A DNA stretch of 38,548 bases from Aquibium carbonis (lineage in GTDB: Bacteria > Pseudomonadota > Alphaproteobacteria > Rhizobiales > Rhizobiaceae), in the NCBI RefSeq assembly GCF_003970795.1, contig NZ_RWKW01000063.1, positions 1 through 38,548 on the forward strand. The letters run 5' to 3'. The notes under the pieces were generated by a model. It worked only from the letters and a program-made list of their open reading frames with translations, did not search any database and was not told the DNA's origin. The translations under genes and the position numbers were made by a program. Shown in pieces: positions 32,708 to 38,548 of this stretch. How positions within the stretch are numbered: position 1 is the first letter of the stretch; each line of letters begins with the position of its first letter.

Positions 32708-33859
32708 ATGCTGCCTCCGCTCCACCTTGCCTTCGACGAGAGCAGCACGCCGCACGACATTCGCGTGCGCATGTCGGCGGGTGGGCGGCTGGTCGGCACG
32801 ATCTTCTTTCGCTGCGAGTCGACGCCCCTCGTGATGACGGCCGACACCCTGTTGTGCCTGGGGTTGACGCCGGCGCTGGAAGTGCACGCGCCGCTGCGGG
32901 TCGAGGGAACGGTCGAAGCGTCGCTCATCGCCAACGCCGCAGCAATCCAGGAGATGCTGTGCTCCTGGTATCCGGCTTACCGCCCGATTCCGGTCACGGC
33001 CGAAGTCGGCAGCCAGACGTATCCCGAGGGCCGTGGCACGGGCCTCTTCTTCTCCGGCGGCGTCGATTCCAGCTATTCCCTGGCATCCGAGAAAAACCGC
33101 CTCGACGCCCTGATCACGATGGTCGACGCCAAGACGCCGGGGCAGCGCGGGCCAGGCGCGCAGCGGCTCGTCGACGGGCTGGCGCGAGCGGCTTCGACCT
33201 TGAGGCTCGAGCCGATCTTCGTCGAGACCAATATCCGCGCGATGATGCAGCCGTTCCTGGGATGGATCGAGTTCCATGGCTCGGCCATGGCTGCAATCCG
33301 TCACCTGCTCGGCGACCGGTTTCACACGGTCCTGATTGCCTCATCCGGCGACGAAACGGCCTGGTTCGAGCCCTGGGGCTCCCACCCCGGTCTCGATCCG
33401 CTGCTGGGAACGCCTGACGCACGCATCGAACACCACGGCCTCGTCAAGCGTTTCGACAAGGTGCGTACGATCCTGACGGAACCCGTGCTGATGGACGGAC
33501 TGCACGTCTGCAATACGGATCCGAAGAAGAATTGCGGCCAGTGCTCGAAGTGCCGGTTCGTGATGGCCTGCCTGTCCGTGCTCGACGCCACGGAGGAGGC
33601 GCCGAGTTTCCCCCGCGATCGGGAATACACGCCGTTCCGGTTCAAGATCGAGGATGCCGCGGTCCGCTCAGAATATGTCTACCTGCGCGAAAGAGCCGCT
33701 GCGACCGGCCGACATGCGCGGCTCATCGCCGACATCGACGCGTCGATCGCGGCTTGCAAGCTCCCGGAAAAGCGGCGCAGCGTCGTTGCGACGGCGGATC
33801 CTGGCTGGCGCCTCAGACGTCTGAAGCACCGGGCGCGGTACTGGCGAGCGTCGCGTTAG
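32708..33859 (+). CDS. PP-loop ATPase with QueC-like zinc motif
   Basis: 383 aa. Adenine-nucleotide alpha-hydrolase fold that activates a carboxylate or amide by adenylation. Seen: an unrecognised N-terminal domain of about 110 residues, the pyrophosphate loop FFSGGVDSSYSL (SGGVDSS at 116-122), SSGDETAWFEPWGSHPGLDP, and a cysteine cluster CNTDPKKNCGQCSKC. The Cys are 268, 276, 279 and 282 (C-x7-C-x2-C-x2-C), close to the C-x8-C-x2-C-x2-C zinc site of QueC. I recall uncharacterised homologues with the NCGxCxKC signature in other phyla. Function unknown: a nitrile- or amide-forming step is possible by analogy. Its last 47 bases overlap the convergent Mur-like gene. Confidence 0.75.
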   Translation: MLPPLHLAFDESSTPHDIRVRMSAGGRLVGTIFFRCESTPLVMTADTLLCLGLTPALEVHAPLRVEGTVEASLIANAAAIQEMLCSWYPAYRPIPVTAEVGSQTYPEGRGTGLFFSGGVDSSYSLASEKNRLDALITMVDAKTPGQRGPGAQRLVDGLARAASTLRLEPIFVETNIRAMMQPFLGWIEFHGSAMAAIRHLLGDRFHTVLIASSGDETAWFEPWGSHPGLDPLLGTPDARIEHHGLVKRFDKVRTILTEPVLMDGLHVCNTDPKKNCGQCSKCRFVMACLSVLDATEEAPSFPRDREYTPFRFKIEDAAVRSEYVYLRERAAATGRHARLIADIDASIAACKLPEKRRSVVATADPGWRLRRLKHRARYWRASR

Positions 33860-35123
33860 GATCGAAGCCTTCCGCCTTGCGCCGTCCATCCGGATAGAGA
33901 CGGCGGCAAGCGAGACAGGAGGTGCCGACGCCGCACCTGTCGACCCAACAGGCGATCGGCTCACGCGCATTGAAGACGACGCGCTCGAGATGATCGGCAA
34001 GAGACGCCTTCAGGTAGATGAGTTCGCCGGGAATGGCCGTGGTCTCGAGATAGGCGGCGACCTCCTCGGCCCGCTCGAACGTGAGGAGACGCGCGCCAGC
34101 CTCGGTCTTGAGCCGATCGATCCGAGCCGATTGGGGACCGACGAACAGGACCCGGTCGGCGATGGCGAGTGCGTCGCGTGCCGTGCTCATGTATTTGGGC
34201 CGCGCGCTCCCGGAAAAGTCCGACAGGGTGCCCACGACCACCGTCTTTCGCACGGCCCGGGCGTTGCGAACGATTTCGAGACTGCTCTCCACGCCCCAAT
34301 AGGGTGCCTTCATCGTGTCCGCAATGATGGTGCTGCCACTGGCGCCGCTGTGGATCGAATCCCGCCAGGGATATGGGGGCCATGCTGCGATTGCCCGCGC
34401 GCAGTCTCGTGCCGGCACGCCAAGCGCGCGCCCGGTCGCAAAGGCGGCGAGCGCGGCGGTGACCCAGCGCTCGCCGACCAGTTGCGTCTGCACGACGGTG
34501 ACCTCCGTCCCATCGTCGATTTCGAGGCGAAGCCTTTCAGGAAAGTGGCCGTCGAAGGCGACGAGGCGGATATCGGCATCGGCCGCACGGCCGAAGGTCA
34601 AAACCCGTGCAGGGCTGCGATCCCTCATGGCAAGGATCAGCGCATCGTCTGCGTTCAGGACGGCAAGACCTGTTGGCGGCAGCATCTCGACCAGACGTCC
34701 CTTCTCCACCGCAACGGCTTCCCGGGTGCGATAGTTCTTGTAGTGGTCGAGCCCGATCGTGGTCACGACCGCCACATCAGGACGGAGGAAGCTCGCGACC
34801 GGCTCGATGGCGCCGGGCGCATGGCCGCTCACCTCGCAGACCCAGAAGCGGTGCCTCCTGCGCGCTCGCGTGACGTTCTTGGAGATTGCACCAGCCGTGT
34901 TGAAGCCGATCGACACATGCGTTGGCGCCCGCGCCGCAAGGACGAGCGAGATGAGGCCGGCCGTACTCGACTTGCCCGCGCTGCCAGTCACCGCCACCAC
35001 GTGATTCGGCCGCACGAGGCGACGCCAGGCGGACGCGACACGCGTCCGCCGCCAGAGCCGGAAGGACCGCAACCGGTCGCGCATCATCGTCCATCCGTCG
35101 CGAAGATTTGCATGGCCCATCAT
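33813..35123 (-). CDS. Mur-ligase-like protein with C-terminal Cys4 motif (paralogue A)
   Basis: 436 aa from the ATG at 35123 with GGAGGA (35130-35135) 6 bases upstream. Mur ligases join an amino acid to a carboxylate using ATP. Seen: P-loop VAVTGSAGKSSTAGLI (residues 43-58), TTIGLDHYKNYRTREAVAVE (Mg2+ His and the Lys region), LAVLNADDALI, then ADTMKAPYWGVES in place of the MurF DxYNANP segment. GTLSDFSGSARPKY and YLKASLADHLERVVF follow. Unlike MurC-F it ends in C-x4-C-x5-C-x2-C (Cys392, 397, 403, 406), probably a metal site. It is not a peptidoglycan enzyme by context; substrates unknown. Divergent from paralogue B. Confidence 0.78.
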   Translation of the reverse strand: MMGHANLRDGWTMMRDRLRSFRLWRRTRVASAWRRLVRPNHVVAVTGSAGKSSTAGLISLVLAARAPTHVSIGFNTAGAISKNVTRARRRHRFWVCEVSGHAPGAIEPVASFLRPDVAVVTTIGLDHYKNYRTREAVAVEKGRLVEMLPPTGLAVLNADDALILAMRDRSPARVLTFGRAADADIRLVAFDGHFPERLRLEIDDGTEVTVVQTQLVGERWVTAALAAFATGRALGVPARDCARAIAAWPPYPWRDSIHSGASGSTIIADTMKAPYWGVESSLEIVRNARAVRKTVVVGTLSDFSGSARPKYMSTARDALAIADRVLFVGPQSARIDRLKTEAGARLLTFERAEEVAAYLETTAIPGELIYLKASLADHLERVVFNAREPIACWVDRCGVGTSCLACRRLYPDGRRKAEGFDPNATLASTAPGASDV

Positions 35124-35487
35124 GGACGATCCTCCCGCGAACACCTGTCGGCGCAGGAACGAGACGCGGAGCCCGGCGCGTCAACGCTCCCGCGCAGAGG
35201 CTGGCCGGTTTCGAATACGATCGAAACCGGCATGCGTGCGCGCCCAGGCGTCGAGAGAACTCGATTGACTGCGACGGGGTCATGGATCAAATCGGTCCTC
35301 ATCGGACAAGATACAACCTGAAGATGGATGCCGCCCACCTTTTGCACGGAAGCTGTCGTGGGCGGAACAAGAGGAACGACCTGAAACGTCTATGCTCCGC
35401 AACCGCGACAGGCATCCCCGCCGCCGATAGGCTACAGATGCAGTCAGTCCTCCGTGTCATGCAAGCCGGCCGCAGGCGGAACCCAGA
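35124..35487. other. Divergent intergenic region between the Mur-like paralogues
   Basis: 364 bases without a convincing gene. The main feature is an 11-bp perfect inverted repeat at 35204-35231. Candidate promoter hexamers exist (TTGACT around 35263-35275 on the plus strand) but lack a good partner. The region presumably contains start sites for both paralogues. Confidence 0.4.
35204..35231. repeat. 11-bp inverted repeat, candidate shared operator
   Basis: GCCGGTTTCGA-ATACGA-TCGAAACCGGC: 11-bp perfect arms with a 6-base centre, midway between the two divergent Mur-like genes. There is no T-run on either side, so a protein-binding site controlling both genes is likelier than a terminator. 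Confidence 0.45.
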
Positions 35488-36792
35488 ATGACCGTTTCGA
35501 AAACCGATCATCGCCATCCGCTCAAACGCCTTTTCCAGGCTCATGTCGAAGGTCCGTTCAAGCACCGGCTGGCAACGCTGGCCCGGGCGCGCAGCAAGGC
35601 GGAATTCATTTGCGTCACCGGAAGTTCCGGAAAATCGACGACGGCAACGCTTCTGGCCCACATTCTCGCCGCGCATGGTCCGACGACATGCCAGGTTTTG
35701 GCCAACTCGTTGCCGGCCATCCAGCGCAGCTTGCGACGAATGCCCTCGACGACGCGATACGCAGTCTTCGAAACCGGCATCTTTCACCAGGGCGACATGG
35801 ATGCGCTGAGCCGCCTCGCGCGGCCGACCGTCGGCATCGTGACCCTGGTCAACACGGAGCACTACTCCAGTTTCCGCGGCCGGGAAGGCGTGGCCACCGA
35901 GAAGGGCAAGCTGGTGGAGGCCATCCTGCCCGGCGGGTTTGCGGTGCTCAACGCCGACGACGACCTCGTGGCGTCGATGGCCGGACGCACCACCGAACGC
36001 GTGGTGACGCTGGCACGGCACGCCCCTGCCCTCTATCGGGTTCGAGCCGGGTTCCCATCCGCTTCGGAAGGACTGCTCGTCGAGATCGAGGGTCCGCGCG
36101 GCAGGCTGTCCATGCAAACGCGTTTCCTGGCGGACCATTTCTGGCTCTCCTGCGCGGCCGCGGCCGTCACCGCGCTGGAGCTCGGCGTCCCCCCTTCGGT
36201 CGTAACCGATCGAATCGAGCGTTTCGCCGGCGTCCACGAGCGGTTCAGCCTCTACGAAACGAAGAGCGGACCACGCTTCGTGCTCGACACCGCGAAGGCC
36301 CCGTGGGACACGCTCTTCCTGTCTTTCGATGCCTTCGCCAGGCTTGACGGCGGCTACAAGCGGATTGTGCTCGGCCAAATCTCCGACTACCCGGGAAACC
36401 CGAAACCGAAGTATCGCGATGCCTTTCGGCGGGCGCTGAGCTGTTCCGACCAGGTCATCTTCGTCGGTGAAAATGCCCATCGGTCGTCGGCGAGCGAAGA
36501 AGAGATCGCCAGCGGACGTTTCAAGAGTTTTGCAACCGTCGAGCAGGCGACGGCTTATCTTCGGCAGGACGCCACCGACCGGGACCTCATCCTGTTGAAG
36601 GGATCGCGCAACCTGCATCTGGATCGCATCGCGCTCGCGTGGGATCATGACGTCAACTGCTGGAACGACCATTGCGGATACAGTGGCAACTGTACGACAT
36701 GCGGGCTCCACGAATATCCGTTCCAGGATCATGCCCGCATCAGGAAGGAGCAGCGACGTTGGCCCAGGCGTGGCCGCGGATCGGGCACCTGA
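35488..36792 (+). CDS. Mur-ligase-like protein with C-terminal Cys4 motif (paralogue B)
   Basis: 434 aa, ATG at 35488 with AGGCGGA (35474-35480) upstream. Seen: P-loop FICVTGSSGKSTTATLL (residues 40-56), FETGIFHQGDMDALSRLARP, TLVNTEHYSSFRGREGVATE, FAVLNADDDLVASM, LDTAKAPWDTLFLSFDAF, LGQISDYPGNPKPKYRDAFR and LILLKGSRNLHLDRIALAW, which is the MurF-like end of the third domain. It then ends with CWNDHCGYSGNCTTC (Cys391, 396, 402, 405), the same C-x4-C-x5-C-x2-C as paralogue A. It shares DTxKAP and SD[FY]xGxxxPKY with A, so the two form one family distinct from MurC-F, although otherwise divergent. Probably an ATP-dependent amino-acid (or amine) ligase acting on a glycan carboxylate; this is inference. 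Confidence 0.78.
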   Translation: MTVSKTDHRHPLKRLFQAHVEGPFKHRLATLARARSKAEFICVTGSSGKSTTATLLAHILAAHGPTTCQVLANSLPAIQRSLRRMPSTTRYAVFETGIFHQGDMDALSRLARPTVGIVTLVNTEHYSSFRGREGVATEKGKLVEAILPGGFAVLNADDDLVASMAGRTTERVVTLARHAPALYRVRAGFPSASEGLLVEIEGPRGRLSMQTRFLADHFWLSCAAAAVTALELGVPPSVVTDRIERFAGVHERFSLYETKSGPRFVLDTAKAPWDTLFLSFDAFARLDGGYKRIVLGQISDYPGNPKPKYRDAFRRALSCSDQVIFVGENAHRSSASEEEIASGRFKSFATVEQATAYLRQDATDRDLILLKGSRNLHLDRIALAWDHDVNCWNDHCGYSGNCTTCGLHEYPFQDHARIRKEQRRWPRRGRGSGT

Positions 36793-36808
36793 TGCATCGG
36801 AGACCGTC

Positions 36809-37531
36809 TTGCAGGCTTACATAATCCATCTGAAGGACGCTTCTGGCCGCTGGCCGCAGGTGGAGCGCCTGAAGCAGGAACTGCCGATGGCCTCGCAGGT
36901 CGTGGATGCCGTCTCCGGCGCGCGGTTGCCGGAGCGCGAACTCGACCGCGTCTACCGCCGCAATCTCCATTGGCCACCCTATCCCTTCCGTCTGTCGAAG
37001 GGGGAGATCGGCTGCTTCCTGTCCCATCGCCTGACCTGGCAAGCCATCCTCGACGGGAATGCGGAGGGGGGCCTCGTCCTCGAGGACGACATCGAGATCG
37101 ACAGCGCGCGCCTTCCGGCGGCCCTTGAACTCGTGGGGAAATTCGCTTCGCCCGGCGACATCGTCCGGTTTCCCAACAAGTTCAGATCCCGCGCCGGGCA
37201 AGTCGTTGCGTCGCAGGACGGTTTCGATGTCGTTCAGGAGAAATCGCCGGGCCTGAACATGATGATGCAATGGATCGGACGTGACGCGGCCCGGCAACTC
37301 CTGGCGCGAACCGAGATCTTCGACCGTCCGGTCGATGTGTTCATGCAGATGCGCTGGATGCACGACCTGCCGGTCTACGCCGTTCGACCCGTGCTGATCC
37401 GCGAGGTTTCCGGCGAGCTCGGAGGCTCGACCATCCAGAGCGGCAGAAAATCGATCCCGAACGAAGCGGCGCGCAGCATCGGCCGAACCGCCTATCGCGG
37501 TTATACGCGCGCGCGCAACATGTTTCGCTAA
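36809..37531 (+). CDS. Family 25 glycosyltransferase
   Basis: 240 aa from the TTG at 36809, with GGAGA (36799-36803) 5 bases upstream; the product would begin MQAYIIHLKDASGRWPQVE, the normal GT25 opening. An ATG at 36731 would add 26 residues and overlap the end of Mur-like paralogue B. Seen: the N-terminal YIIHLKD, LSKGEIGCFLSHRLTWQAIL, LVLEDDIEIDS (metal-binding acidic motif) and FPNKFRSRAG. GT25 enzymes often transfer galactose to LPS or other surface acceptors; here the donor is unknown. Immediately downstream of paralogue B and probably cotranscribed. Confidence 0.83.
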   Translation: MQAYIIHLKDASGRWPQVERLKQELPMASQVVDAVSGARLPERELDRVYRRNLHWPPYPFRLSKGEIGCFLSHRLTWQAILDGNAEGGLVLEDDIEIDSARLPAALELVGKFASPGDIVRFPNKFRSRAGQVVASQDGFDVVQEKSPGLNMMMQWIGRDAARQLLARTEIFDRPVDVFMQMRWMHDLPVYAVRPVLIREVSGELGGSTIQSGRKSIPNEAARSIGRTAYRGYTRARNMFR

Positions 37532-37618
37532 AGTACCCGTGTCGGTCGCGGCGAGTATCCGTTAGAGAGACGGAATCGGAGGATTGCGGCGCGCTTCGTC
37601 GAGCCGCGACGGGAAATC

Positions 37619-38440
37619 ATGTTCGGCGTCTCACGAAAGATCGAGAAACAGCTGCGCTATTGGCGATGGCGGCTCGCCCGGGGCGGGTTGCCGATATGGT
37701 GGCACGTCGGTCGGCCGAACTTCGGCGACGATCTGACCCCGGACCTGTTCCAGCGGCTGACGGGCGTGAACGTTCGTTTCGAACCGAACCGCTCCGCACC
37801 GCACGTGCTGGGGATGGGCAGCATCCTGTCCAAGGCGACGCCCGCCTCGATCATCTGCGGCAGCGGCCTGATCGCGCCCATTGCCGGCCGCATCCAGGCC
37901 CGTGCCGTTGCCGTGCGCGGGGAACTGTCGATGCGGGGGCTGGCCTCGGTCCCGGACGATCTGCTTTTGGGCGACCCGGCGGTGCTCGTGAGCGAACTGA
38001 TCGTACCGCCCCCCAGAAAGCAACACGCCTACGGCTTCGTCCCGCATGTACGATCCGTCGATCGCTGGCGGGCCTGGAACGGAATGGGGCTGAAGCTGAT
38101 CGACCCCGGGGGGCCGGTGCGATCCGTGGTCGAGGCCATCGCATCCTGCGAGACGATCATCAGCCAGTCGCTGCACGGCCTGGTGATCGCCGATGCCCTG
38201 AGTGTTCCCAACGTGTGGGTGGCGCCAACCGACGCCATGATGGGCGGACGCTTCAAGTTCGACGACTACTTCACCACGATCGACACGCCGAAGGAGATCG
38301 TGCCGGAGACACAGGACATCTTCCGCGCTCCCGGCGTCTTCGCCGCCTCGGTCGGGCGGTACCGCTTCGACAAGGCCGTCTACCGCGAGCGCCTGCGCAC
38401 GACGTTCTCGGCGCTGGCGAAAGGGCTGCAAGCAGGCTGA
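37619..38440 (+). CDS. Polysaccharide pyruvyltransferase (ExoV/CsaB-like)
   Basis: 273 aa. Transfers enolpyruvate from PEP to form a cyclic ketal on a sugar. Seen: LPIWWHVGRPNFGDDLTPDL near the N-terminus (the NFGDxLxP motif), LGMGSIL, IICGSGLIAP, AVAVRGELSMRGL, LLLGDPAVLVSE and ETIISQSLHGLVIADALSVP, which carries the conserved S-x2-LHGxxxA segment. The size and motifs fit ExoV of Sinorhizobium succinoglycan synthesis. It would add an acidic ketal to the glycan. It is the last complete gene; 108 bases of unassigned sequence follow. Confidence 0.86.
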   Translation: MFGVSRKIEKQLRYWRWRLARGGLPIWWHVGRPNFGDDLTPDLFQRLTGVNVRFEPNRSAPHVLGMGSILSKATPASIICGSGLIAPIAGRIQARAVAVRGELSMRGLASVPDDLLLGDPAVLVSELIVPPPRKQHAYGFVPHVRSVDRWRAWNGMGLKLIDPGGPVRSVVEAIASCETIISQSLHGLVIADALSVPNVWVAPTDAMMGGRFKFDDYFTTIDTPKEIVPETQDIFRAPGVFAASVGRYRFDKAVYRERLRTTFSALAKGLQAG

Positions 38441-38471
38441 GGCCGATCGGACGGAACCGGGAACCTGGCTC

Positions 38472-38488
38472 GCCCAGCCTTCCTGGGC
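38472..38488 (+). terminator. Hairpin after the pyruvyltransferase gene
   Basis: GCCCAG-CCTTC-CTGGGC, a 6-bp perfect stem 31 bases after the stop. No T-run follows (TCTAGATG), so it may be a Rho-independent terminator of poor quality or just a hairpin. Confidence 0.3.
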
Positions 38489-38548
38489 TCTAGATGTCGT
38501 TGCTACGGAGGTTGTCCGTGAGTTTTGAGATTGGGGGCCTTCCGCCAA

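Overview
The window is high-GC DNA from an alphaproteobacterium, most likely of the order Hyphomicrobiales (Rhizobiales). The best evidence is the block at 23.0-29.3 kb: tRNA-Thr, a small basic protein, murA, a DUF2948 gene, hisD, a UPF0262 gene, a low-molecular-weight phosphatase gene, infA, maf, yacG and tRNA-Phe. As far as I know that order is typical of this group. Both tRNA genes encode their CCA ends.

Left part, 0-19 kb: a surface-polysaccharide locus, almost all on the minus strand. It holds a polyprenyl-phosphate glycosylphosphotransferase (priming enzyme), GalE, an ABC exporter/flippase, a methyltransferase, a GT32-type transferase, WecB, several GT2 and GT4 glycosyltransferases, an O-antigen ligase/polymerase-like membrane protein, a WcaF-like acetyltransferase, UDP-xylose synthase, GDP-mannose 3,5-epimerase and a WbpA-type dehydrogenase. 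The predicted precursors are UDP-Gal, UDP-ManNAc, UDP-GlcNAcA, UDP-Xyl and GDP-L-Gal. One plus-strand gene, for a DUF2793 tail-fibre-like protein, interrupts this block. The probable promoter and leader lie at about 19.0-19.25 kb: an AT-rich stretch with a 16-base palindrome, then an ops-like GCGGTAGC followed by a hairpin.

19.5-23 kb: a coiled-coil protein (plus), a NusG/RfaH-like antiterminator (minus), a candidate 69-residue membrane peptide (minus) with its own promoter, a hairpin-rich gene-less stretch that may encode an RNA, and an orphan glycosyltransferase (plus).

23-29.3 kb is the conserved housekeeping block. Next comes psuK-psuG (pseudouridine catabolism, minus strand).

31.7-38.4 kb: a second carbohydrate-related module. 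It has a formyltransferase, a QueC-like PP-loop ATPase, two divergent Mur-ligase-like proteins, a GT25 transferase and an ExoV-like pyruvyltransferase. The two Mur-ligase-like proteins share a C-terminal four-cysteine motif (C-x4-C-x5-C-x2-C) and other signatures not seen in MurC-F. I regard this module as the most likely undescribed system: possibly amide-linked, formyl and ketal decoration of a uronic-acid-containing surface glycan. The substrates cannot be read from sequence.
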